Shown here: piece after piece, positions 18,617 through 25,964 of the stretch
How the letters are laid out: every line of letters starts with the position of its first letter
Numbering within the stretch: position 1 is the stretch's first letter
NCBI RefSeq assembly: GCF_002924445.1
Contig: NZ_PIGG01000045.1
Location: forward strand, 124,001-188,000
Length of the DNA: 64,000 nt
DNA from: Minwuia thermotolerans
Lineage (GTDB): Bacteria > Pseudomonadota > Alphaproteobacteria > Minwuiales > Minwuiaceae
Direction of reading: 5' to 3'
Notes under the pieces: generated by a model
Seen by the model: only the letters and a program-made list of their open reading frames with translations
The model's database searches: none
What the model was told of the DNA's origin: nothing
Position numbers and translations under genes: made by a program

Positions 18617-19357
18617 CTATTCCTCGTCGATGTTGGCGGCTTCCCTGAGGGTGGCCATGTCCCGGACGGAGAACTCCCGGCTGGCATGAAGCCGAAGGAT
18701 GCCGGCAGACTTCAGCTTGCCGATCTGGCGGCTCACCGTCTCGATCGTCAGTCCCAGATAATCGGCGATCTCGCTGCGGCTGAGCGGCAGGAAGACGTGG
18801 ACGTTGTCGGGATCCTCGTCTGTATGGCTGCAGCCGATCATGGGCGTGCGCCGTGCGATCATCTCGACGAAGCTCGCAACCTTTTCCGAGGCGGTCTTGC
18901 GGCCCAGCAGCAGCATCCAGTCGCGCGCGGCATCGAGCTCGTTCAGGGTGTCCTGGAACAGCCGCATTTCCAGACCCGGCTTTTCCTTGAGCAGACCTTC
19001 GAAAGCCTTCCGCGGGAAGAGGCAGAGCTCGACGTCGGTCGCCGCCTCGGCGAAATAGGGGCTCCGCTCCTTGTAGGCGCGGCCCAGAAAGTCGGGCGCG
19101 AACTGCAGGCCGACGATCTGCTGACGGCCATCGCCCAGCATCTTGGTCAGCTTGACGGCGCCGGAAACAATGTTGGCGAAGAAGTCCACATGGTCATCGG
19201 CGTTCAGGATCATGTCGCCGGGCTTGTATAGCCTGCGCTTGGCAATCGCGTTGATCGACGAAATTTCCTCGTCCGAAAGTGCGCCGCAAACCGCCCGATG
19301 ACGGATCGCACACATGTTGCATCGGAGCTTCGTGCTGTCGAAAGGTGCGGACTGCAT
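18617..19357 (-). CDS. FNR-type oxygen-sensing transcription regulator (FnrN/FnrL-like)
   Basis: This 246-residue CRP/FNR-family regulator has an N-terminal cysteine cluster C13-x2-C16-x7-C24 and a central Cys112, the four ligands expected for an O2-labile 4Fe-4S cluster. The cAMP-binding-like beta barrel follows, and the C-terminal helix-turn-helix reads LSRSEIADYLGLTIETVSRQIG. The E-x2-SR in the recognition helix is the FNR code for TTGAT half sites, matching the two perfect boxes nearby (18033 and 19478). I chose the ATG at 19357 rather than a TTG eleven codons upstream. It should activate cco and the adjacent stress gene when oxygen falls; the box at 19478-19491, upstream of its own start, may also allow autoregulation. 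Confidence 0.92.
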   Translation of the reverse strand: MQSAPFDSTKLRCNMCAIRHRAVCGALSDEEISSINAIAKRRLYKPGDMILNADDHVDFFANIVSGAVKLTKMLGDGRQQIVGLQFAPDFLGRAYKERSPYFAEAATDVELCLFPRKAFEGLLKEKPGLEMRLFQDTLNELDAARDWMLLLGRKTASEKVASFVEMIARRTPMIGCSHTDEDPDNVHVFLPLSRSEIADYLGLTIETVSRQIGKLKSAGILRLHASREFSVRDMATLREAANIDEE

Positions 19358-19477
19358 CAGCCGATTTCCGAAAAAGGTTCGCGTGGCCAACTTGTGCTCG
19401 AACGCGGAAGATGGTGACGCTGTTGGTCAGAACCCGCCACGCGACGTTCTGACTATGAACGCAATCTGGAATACTAT

Positions 19478-19491
19478 TTGATCCGGATCAA
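19478..19491. promoter_or_regulatory. FNR/FixK box upstream of tandem universal stress gene
   Basis: TTGATCCGGATCAA is a perfect TTGAT-N4-ATCAA palindrome, centred about 66 bases before the ATG at 19551 and about 127 bases before the fnr start on the other strand. Activation of the stress gene and autoregulation of fnr are both possible. Confidence 0.9.
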
Positions 19492-19550
19492 GACATTCAG
19501 CGCGCGGGGCAGGCATGTTCGCGTGCGACCGACGGCAAAGGAGGACTGTC

Positions 19551-20396
19551 ATGGCGATCAAGGATATATTGCTACATCTCGATCCGGCGACGGACATGGA
19601 GGCCGACATCTCGGCAGCCATCGGCATCGCCGAAACCAACGACGCCCATCTCGCGGCGCTCTATACGGCGGCGTCGATGCCCGCTTGGCCGGCCTACACC
19701 TATGCGGGGCTGCCCGGCGACGTGCTGGACACGATCGAGAGCCACGAGGCGCGGGCCGCCGAGGACATCCGCGCGACCTATGAGAAGGCCATCGGCCGGT
19801 CCTCCCTCAGCGTCGACTTCCGCCATACGCGTGTCTACAGCGCCGAAGTGGCCGAAACGGTGGCGCGGCACGCCCGCCACGCAGACCTGCTGGTGATGGG
19901 CCAGTCGAAGCCCGACGAGCCCCGCGCCGGCGGCGCCGAGGTCGTCGAGGAAGCGGTGCTGGGCGCCGGGCGGCCCGTGCTGGTCCTGCCCTATGTCGGC
20001 AACCGCAAGTCCATGGGCACCAATGTCATCGTCGGCTGGGACGGCAGCCGGGAAGCCGCACGCGCGCTGAACGACGCCCTGCCCTTCATGAAGAACGCCA
20101 AGACCGTTCACGTCATGATCGTCAACCCCGATGCCAACGCCGCGAACTACAGCGAACTGCCCGGCGCGGACATCTCCTTGCATCTCGCCCGGCACGGCCT
20201 GAAGGTGGACCTGATCACGGAGAAGGCGTCCGGCATCGACCCGGCCAACCTGATCCTCTCGCGGGCCTCCGATATCGGCGCCGATCTGCTGGTCATGGGC
20301 GCGTTCGGGCACTCGCGCATCCGCGAATCCCTGTTCGGCGGCGTCAGCCGCAGCATCCTCCGGCAGATGACCCTGCCGGTCCTGATGTCCCACTAG
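19551..20396 (+). CDS. Tandem UspA universal stress protein
   Basis: This 281-residue cytoplasmic protein is made of two UspA domains. The first (about 1-145) starts MAIKDILLHLDP and has a DLLVMGQSK strand. The second (about 155-281) has VIVGWDGSREAARAL and ends with GADLLVMGAFGHSRIRESLFGGVSRSILRQMTLPVLMSH, where the G-x2-G-x9-G(S/T) ATP-binding loop is recognisable. AGGAGG lies upstream of the ATG at 19551. The perfect FNR box in front suggests induction under low oxygen, as known for several Usp proteins in FNR regulons. Exact role unknown. Confidence 0.88.
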   Translation: MAIKDILLHLDPATDMEADISAAIGIAETNDAHLAALYTAASMPAWPAYTYAGLPGDVLDTIESHEARAAEDIRATYEKAIGRSSLSVDFRHTRVYSAEVAETVARHARHADLLVMGQSKPDEPRAGGAEVVEEAVLGAGRPVLVLPYVGNRKSMGTNVIVGWDGSREAARALNDALPFMKNAKTVHVMIVNPDANAANYSELPGADISLHLARHGLKVDLITEKASGIDPANLILSRASDIGADLLVMGAFGHSRIRESLFGGVSRSILRQMTLPVLMSH

Positions 20397-20416
20397 AACT
20401 CCCAGCCGGGCGGTCG

Positions 20417-20761
20417 CTACGCCGGCGCCGGAAGCCGCACCTCTATCGCGGCGCTGGCGATGACCGCCCGGTCCTTTCCATCCTCGTCGGGGACGTCCAG
20501 GCCGCCGGTCACGGCGCGCACGCTGACCCGGCCCACGGGCAGCGCCCGCTTCACAGCTTCCGTATCGACCTTGTCGGGACGCGCCACGCCGATGGTGACG
20601 TCGACCGCAAGGCTCGCAGGGTCGAGACCCAGCACGCGCACGAAGGTCAGCGAACTGTGCTGCAGCGCGTCCTGCACCGCGCGGACCGCCGCCTTGGTGT
20701 AGTCGCCGCCATGCAGGTCGGTGCCTGCGCCCATCTCCAGAATCACCCGCGGCCCGCTCAT
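20417..20761 (-). CDS. Lin0512 family protein, copy 2
   Basis: This 114-residue protein shares with its upstream neighbour the pattern VILEMGAGTDLHGGDYTKAAVRAVQDAL..SSL, the fingerprint of the uncharacterised Lin0512 family, plus a second conserved half (VTIGVARPDKVDTEAVKRALPVG). Its ATG overlaps the stop of copy 1 by 4 bases, so the two are translationally coupled and may form a heteromer. No biochemical role is established for the family that I can name with confidence. Convergent with the universal stress gene. Confidence 0.78.
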   Translation of the reverse strand: MSGPRVILEMGAGTDLHGGDYTKAAVRAVQDALQHSSLTFVRVLGLDPASLAVDVTIGVARPDKVDTEAVKRALPVGRVSVRAVTGGLDVPDEDGKDRAVIASAAIEVRLPAPA

Positions 20762-21114
20762 GCCCGCGCGCCCTCGTCGAGGTCCAGATAGACGGCGGCG
20801 GCCGCATGCGCCATCACCGTGACGTCGTCGCCCGCGTCATTCGGAATTTCCAGGCCACCGGCCATGACTTCGACCGTGCCCGTACCATGCGGCAGCACCG
20901 CCAGCACCGCGTCGCGGTCGACCGTCTCGGGTCGCGGCGCGCCGATGCGCACCTCGACGCGCATGGCGTCCGAACTCTGGCCCAGCGCGGGCGCCACCGT
21001 CAGCGAGTTCCGCCACAACGCGTCCTTCAGCGCCCGGACGGCCGCCTTCGTGGCGTCACCGCCGCGGATGTCCGTCCCCATGCCGATTTCAAGAACCACC
21101 CGCCGCCACGCCAT
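20758..21114 (-). CDS. Lin0512 family protein, copy 1
   Basis: This 118-residue protein begins MAWRRVVLEIGMGTDIRGGDATKAAVRALKDAL, the Lin0512 signature, and has the second conserved half VRIGAPRPETVDRDAVLAVLPHGTGTVEVMAGG. By eye roughly half of the positions match copy 2, pointing to an old tandem duplication. It has no signal peptide or membrane segment. Most genomes I would expect to see carry such genes singly or in pairs. The function is unknown; the coupled arrangement suggests a two-subunit complex. Confidence 0.78.
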   Translation of the reverse strand: MAWRRVVLEIGMGTDIRGGDATKAAVRALKDALWRNSLTVAPALGQSSDAMRVEVRIGAPRPETVDRDAVLAVLPHGTGTVEVMAGGLEIPNDAGDDVTVMAHAAAAVYLDLDEGARA

Positions 21115-21148
21115 TGTCTTCCCCTGCCCGTTGTCCCGGGGACCGAAG

Positions 21149-23548
21149 CTAGCGCGCCTTGCCCCGCCCGCCTACACGCCCCTTTCCGCGCGTCACTTTC
21201 GCAGCGGCCTTCGGGGCCTCCGCCGCCGCAATGTCACCGAAATCGGCCTCGTAGCGGGCCATGAGAGCCTCGAAGGCCGCCGACGCAGCGGGGTGCCCGG
21301 CGACCTTCCCGCTCTCGGCGATCTCGATCTCCTGGGTCTTCTCCCGAACCAGGTTCGTCTTCTCCGGCCGGGCCGCGAATTGCTTGCGTACCTCGCCGTT
21401 GCCGCCGAAGAAATGCTGCTCCGCCTTGCGGTCTTTCAGGGCGCCGGCGTCGAACGGCAGGTCCAGCAGCTGACACAGCCGCTCCAGATGCTCTTCCTCA
21501 CGGGCGGTGAAATTCTCCCACCTGAGACAGAGCAACCGGCCCTGCGGTTTGCCGAGGTTCAGAAAGCGGAAGTAGTTGGTTGCATAGGAGCGTCCGAACC
21601 GGATGCCGGAATAGGCGTATGCCGGGTTGTCGGGATTCGACTCCTCGCGCTTCCGCATGGAGCGATAGGCGTTGACCGGACTCTTGAACAGGACGACGCC
21701 GTCATAGCGCTCCAGCGGATCGAGCGTCGGCGCCATGTGCTTGTCGCCGCTCACGAGGATCTCGCTCCCCAGTCTCGCCGCCAGGCGCTGGAACCAGTTG
21801 GTCGGGTCGTCGGCCAGCGCCGCACGGAAATCGAAATCGAAGACCCGGCACTCGGGGCCGCAGTGTGCGCATGGCGTCAACATGCTCCGTGGATCGCTGG
21901 CGAAGTCGAAGGGCACCTCCTGCTGGCCGCCCTCGCCCATCGCAATGGACTTGGTCAGCCGGTGCGACTCGCCGACATGTTCGACCCCCGGCAGCGAACC
22001 GAGGACCGATCCGAGGAAGGTGCTGCCGCAGAAGGAAATGCCGAGGAGGCTGACGACCCTGGCCTCCGGCTCGGGCGTGCGGGAGGACGCCGCCAGGTCC
22101 CCGGCGAGACGTTCGACCCGATCGGCCTCCTCGGCGACGGCCGAGTGCCCCGGCGCAATCTCCTGCAGACGCTTCAGGCGGTTCCGCGCCTTTCTGACAT
22201 TGCGCTCCCTTATGGCCGCCCGCACCAGAGCGAGCATGGTCATGAAATCCGTGACCGCGGAGACCTTCAGACCAAGTTCCTCGATCTCGGCCACCCGGTG
22301 CAGATGCGCAAGTACCGAGGCGAGATGGCCGCGCACCCGGCCGGCCTCCTTCGGGAACTTCGCCATACGCGCGCGCAGCAGGCGTTCGGCCGAGATCGGA
22401 TCGTCCATCCCGAGATAGATCTGGACCATCGTCTCCCAATGCGCGGTTTCAGCCATCTCTTCGGGGCCGCGGCCGCCCTGGTTGACAAGCTCGACGGCTA
22501 TAGCCTGATCCTCGATCAGGCTCGCGGACCGGATCGCCCTCAGTCGCGCGTTCTCGTTCGCGGGATCGGCGGCAAGGGCTGCGCGGAACCATTCCAGTGC
22601 GGCGGCGTAGTTGCGGCGCGCGTAGCTGAGCTGGCCGAGTTGGGCCAGGGGTTCCGCCGAGTCCGGCTCGGTCCTCGCAATATCACGCCAGAGCTCTTCG
22701 GCCCGATCCACAAGACCGGCGTTCACCAGACTCCGGGCCATGACCAGCTTCAACGTGCGGTTGCCCGGATCCCGCTTGAGGACCGGTCCGAGCGCCTCGA
22801 CCGCCGCCTTGTAGTCCCCCTGGCGGTAGAGGACCATCGCCTCGTCCCGCATCTGATCGTGCCGCCGGCGAAGCTCCTGGCCACCGAACCGGCTGAACTG
22901 GATGACGACGTAGTCGTATATCTCGAAATCCTGGACCCAGAAACGTCTCAGATTGGCCCGCCCCCGTTCGGACAACTCGTCGGCGGACGATGGCCCCTCG
23001 GGACGGACGTGGACATGCGCCGGCTCGTTCGGCAATCCGCTCCGGGGAAGCGCCATGCGGCCGGCCATCTCCGGCAGCCTCTGGTCGAGTTCGTCCAGAC
23101 CGGCCACGAAGAACAGCCGATGGCGCACCCGCTCCAGATATTCCGGTGAACCCAGCGCCCAGGCGAAATTCCGCCGCAGATGGCTGATCGCATTCATGGC
23201 GAAGAGCGCGGCCGATTTCAGCCGCTCATCCTCTGCTTCGAGCGCACACGCCAGCTCGTCGGGCGTCGCGAACCACCGGAAGGCCACCGCCTCCTCCGGC
23301 GACCACAGGGAATTCCGCTTCGGCCGGCCGTTCCTGAGACGACTCCAGAATGCCGAGACGAAACGCGCCGCAGGGTCGCGGACAACGAAGCTCATCTTCA
23401 GTTCCGGGTCGGCCGCCAGCGCTTCGCGCAGCCTGACATCATGGCCGAAACGGCGGAAATCCACGTTGTGCGCCGCCGCCAGAGGCCCGATGTGCTCCAG
23501 CACCGCGTTGCCACCGGTCTTGCCGATATGAAGAAATCCGAACGACAC
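21149..23548 (-). CDS. Sulfotransferase-TPR-sulfotransferase fusion protein
   Basis: This 799-residue protein appears to hold two P-loop sulfotransferase-like domains flanking a TPR array. The N-terminal one (about 1-220) opens with FGFLHIGKTGGNAV, resembling the 5'-phosphosulfate loop of Sulfotransfer_2 enzymes, and continues SFVVRDPAARFVSAFWSR, the 3'-phosphate Arg/Ser region. Residues about 230-475 are TPR helices (QGDYKAAVEALGPVLKRDPGN, RNYAAALEWFRAALAADPAN). The C-terminal one (about 495-770) has LLGISFCGSTFLGSVLGSLPGVEHVGESH and VLFKSPVNAYRSMRKR. The last residues are Lys/Arg/Gly-rich. Such enzymes transfer sulfate from PAPS to glycans or proteins. The duplication within one chain is unusual. 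Divergent from the PAS-GGDEF gene. Confidence 0.78.
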   Translation of the reverse strand: MSFGFLHIGKTGGNAVLEHIGPLAAAHNVDFRRFGHDVRLREALAADPELKMSFVVRDPAARFVSAFWSRLRNGRPKRNSLWSPEEAVAFRWFATPDELACALEAEDERLKSAALFAMNAISHLRRNFAWALGSPEYLERVRHRLFFVAGLDELDQRLPEMAGRMALPRSGLPNEPAHVHVRPEGPSSADELSERGRANLRRFWVQDFEIYDYVVIQFSRFGGQELRRRHDQMRDEAMVLYRQGDYKAAVEALGPVLKRDPGNRTLKLVMARSLVNAGLVDRAEELWRDIARTEPDSAEPLAQLGQLSYARRNYAAALEWFRAALAADPANENARLRAIRSASLIEDQAIAVELVNQGGRGPEEMAETAHWETMVQIYLGMDDPISAERLLRARMAKFPKEAGRVRGHLASVLAHLHRVAEIEELGLKVSAVTDFMTMLALVRAAIRERNVRKARNRLKRLQEIAPGHSAVAEEADRVERLAGDLAASSRTPEPEARVVSLLGISFCGSTFLGSVLGSLPGVEHVGESHRLTKSIAMGEGGQQEVPFDFASDPRSMLTPCAHCGPECRVFDFDFRAALADDPTNWFQRLAARLGSEILVSGDKHMAPTLDPLERYDGVVLFKSPVNAYRSMRKREESNPDNPAYAYSGIRFGRSYATNYFRFLNLGKPQGRLLCLRWENFTAREEEHLERLCQLLDLPFDAGALKDRKAEQHFFGGNGEVRKQFAARPEKTNLVREKTQEIEIAESGKVAGHPAASAAFEALMARYEADFGDIAAAEAPKAAAKVTRGKGRVGGRGKAR

Positions 23549-23720
23549 GATACCCCCGCTGGAATCGGGCTTAGACTAGCCACCCGGCTGCCGGCGAAGC
23601 AACTGTCCGGACGCCAGCCCTGTGGGCTCCATGCCACACTCCGACCGCTGCGCGGCCCGGGGGTCCATGTCATGGCATCCGAACTCTGTTAGTGTCGTTG
23701 GCCGACACGGAGCATTGTCG

Positions 23721-25409
23721 ATGGCAACCGCAGATGAACGGACCACGGCCCAGGGGCCCAGGGGAGACGAGACCGACCGCCTCGACTTCCTGCAGGCCAT
23801 CGTCGAGACGACCGACGCCATCGTCGTCGCCGCCGACGCGGAGGGCCGCATCATCTGGGTCAACGACGCCTTCACGCGCATCACCGGTTTCAGAGGCTCG
23901 GAAGCGCGCGGCCGTTTTCTCTGGTCGTTCCGGGTCCCCGAGGAGCAGGAGCCCGGCCGCGAGGCGTTTCTCGAAGCGGTCGGACGCACGGACGAACGCC
24001 GCTTCGAGAGCCGCTGGCTGACCCGTGACGGCTCGGAACTCTGCCTCTCCTGGTCCACACGCACCCTGTTCGACGAGAATGGCGCGGTCCGTTTCCGCGT
24101 CGGCACGGCGGTCGACGTCACCGCCGAAAGGCGGAACGCGGCGCGCGCGCTCGACCTGGGGGAGATGCTCGACCAGGTCGGCGAAGCGGTGATCCTCGTC
24201 GATCCCGACTCCGTCATTCAGTACGCCAACCGGGAAGCCGTCGAACTCTACAGGACGCCGCTGAAGAAACTGATCGGCAAGTCGAACCGGGATTTCATCC
24301 CCGAGGCCGAGGCCGAGCGGTTCGAGAAGTTCCAGCAGACATTGCGGGACAGCATGGAGCCGCAGGCCATCGAGACGGACCGGATCCGCGGTGACGGCAC
24401 GGTGGTGCCCGTGGAGTTGCGCGTCTCTCCAATCCGGGACTCCGCCGGCAAACTCAGCGGGTTCGTCAGCGTGTCCTACGACATTACCGACCAGATCCGG
24501 CTGCAGGAACGCGCACGCGCCATCGCCGACCGCAACGCCGTCCTGGTCCGGCTGCTGGAGAACCTGCCCGACCCCGTCTTCTACATGCGCCCGGACGGCA
24601 CCCTCGGCTATGCCAATGACGCCGTAGAAGACGTCTATGGCTACAAACCGGAAGAACTGCTCGACGGGCCCATGGCCCGGGTGCGGCCGCTCGACCGCGC
24701 AAAGCACATGGCCGAGTTCGTGGCCCGCGCCATCGAAACGGGCGAGCCCTGCATCATGGAAACACAGGCGCTGCACAAGGACGGCCACCGGGTCGAGGTC
24801 GAGGTCCGCGCCGTGCGCATCGACGACGCAGACGGCAACTATGCCGGTCTGGCCGGCTTCGCCCGCGACATCGGCGAGCGCAAGCGGATGGAGACCGAAC
24901 TGCGCCGCCACGCCAGCACCGACACGCTGACCGGCCTGGCCAACCGCCGGCATTTCGAGACCATCGCCGCCGCCGAGGTGAAGCGCGCCGCGCGCTACGG
25001 TCATCCCCTGTCGTTCATTACCTGCGACCTGGACCACTTCAAGCGCGTCAACGACAGCTTCGGCCATGACGGCGGCGACGTCGCCCAGCAGCGTTTCGCC
25101 CAGATCGTGAGCGCCAGCCTGCGTCTGCCGACCGACGTGGCGGCTCGACTCGGCGGCGAGGAGTTCGGCGTGCTGCTGCCGGAAACCGATATCGACAGCG
25201 CCGTGGCGGTCGCCGAGCGGATCCGCCGGCGCACCGAGGAGGCGGCCATCGAGTTCGGCGGCCGCCCGGTGCGCCTGACCGTCAGCCTGGGGGTCAGCCA
25301 GCATGCGGCAGGTGAGTCGTCCCTGGCAGCGGCGATGAAGCGGGCCGACCGCGCGCTCTACGAAGCCAAGGGCGCGGGACGCAACAGGACATGCACGGCG
25401 TCGGCCTGA
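23721..25409 (+). CDS. PAS-PAS-PAS-GGDEF diguanylate cyclase
   Basis: This 562-residue soluble protein has three PAS domains (about 20-135, 145-260, 275-390) and a C-terminal GGDEF domain (about 395-560). Its active site reads GGEEF at 478-482 after DLDHFKRVNDSFGHDGGD. The position of the inhibitory RxxD site reads LPTD, so the Arg is missing and product feedback inhibition is unlikely. It should make cyclic-di-GMP in response to a PAS-bound signal or partner. The ATG at 23721 has GGAG upstream. No membrane segment is present. Divergent from the sulfotransferase gene. Confidence 0.9.
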   Translation: MATADERTTAQGPRGDETDRLDFLQAIVETTDAIVVAADAEGRIIWVNDAFTRITGFRGSEARGRFLWSFRVPEEQEPGREAFLEAVGRTDERRFESRWLTRDGSELCLSWSTRTLFDENGAVRFRVGTAVDVTAERRNAARALDLGEMLDQVGEAVILVDPDSVIQYANREAVELYRTPLKKLIGKSNRDFIPEAEAERFEKFQQTLRDSMEPQAIETDRIRGDGTVVPVELRVSPIRDSAGKLSGFVSVSYDITDQIRLQERARAIADRNAVLVRLLENLPDPVFYMRPDGTLGYANDAVEDVYGYKPEELLDGPMARVRPLDRAKHMAEFVARAIETGEPCIMETQALHKDGHRVEVEVRAVRIDDADGNYAGLAGFARDIGERKRMETELRRHASTDTLTGLANRRHFETIAAAEVKRAARYGHPLSFITCDLDHFKRVNDSFGHDGGDVAQQRFAQIVSASLRLPTDVAARLGGEEFGVLLPETDIDSAVAVAERIRRRTEEAAIEFGGRPVRLTVSLGVSQHAAGESSLAAAMKRADRALYEAKGAGRNRTCTASA

Positions 25410-25530
25410 CTAGACCTTGTAATTCTCTTTGACATTGCCGACATCCCCGTGATCCGCTTCCACTCGAGGAAACAAGATCCCGGCGGCTGCGGGGTTGAAC
25501 TCGTGACCGTCTCATGAAGGGAGGGGCAAG

Positions 25531-25947
25531 ATGTTCAAGAAGATCATGGTTCCGGTGGACCTGAATCACGCCGACAAGCTGCAGAAGGCGCTGAATACTG
25601 CCGCCGATCTGGCAAACCACTATGGCGCGACGATCTGCTATGTCGGCGTGACGGCAGCGACGCCGGGCGCCGTCGCCCACAATCCCGAGGAGTTCGGCCG
25701 CAAGCTGGCCGCCTTTGCCGACGAACAGGCGGGCGCGCGCGGCGTGAAGACGGAATCGAAGCCGATGACCAGCCACGATCCCGCCGTCGATCTGGACGAC
25801 ACGCTGATGGAGGCGCTCGAGCAGACCGGCTGCGACCTGGTGGTCATGGCGACCCACGTCCCCAATATCAGCGACTATCTCTGGTCGTCGAACGGCGGCC
25901 GGATCGCCAATCACACTCGGGCTTCGGTCTTTCTCGTGCGTGACTGA
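25531..25947 (+). CDS. Single-domain universal stress protein
   Basis: This 138-residue UspA-fold protein begins MFKKIMVPVDLNHADKLQKAL and ends with the core strand CDLVVMATHVPN and a short helix before ASVFLVRD. The usual G-x2-G-x9-G-S/T ATP loop is only partly kept (SNGGRIANHTRASV), so nucleotide binding is uncertain. It has AGGGAGGGG upstream and no FNR box, unlike the tandem Usp at 19551. Convergent with the aconitase gene, 17 bases apart. Confidence 0.82.
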   Translation: MFKKIMVPVDLNHADKLQKALNTAADLANHYGATICYVGVTAATPGAVAHNPEEFGRKLAAFADEQAGARGVKTESKPMTSHDPAVDLDDTLMEALEQTGCDLVVMATHVPNISDYLWSSNGGRIANHTRASVFLVRD

Positions 25948-25964
25948 CCTCTCGGGGTCCCCGC

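Noticed and set aside
20819-23149. A long plus-strand open frame of 776 codons opposite the sulfotransferase gene
   Set aside because: It overlaps a protein with clear P-loops and TPRs and shows no domain of its own.
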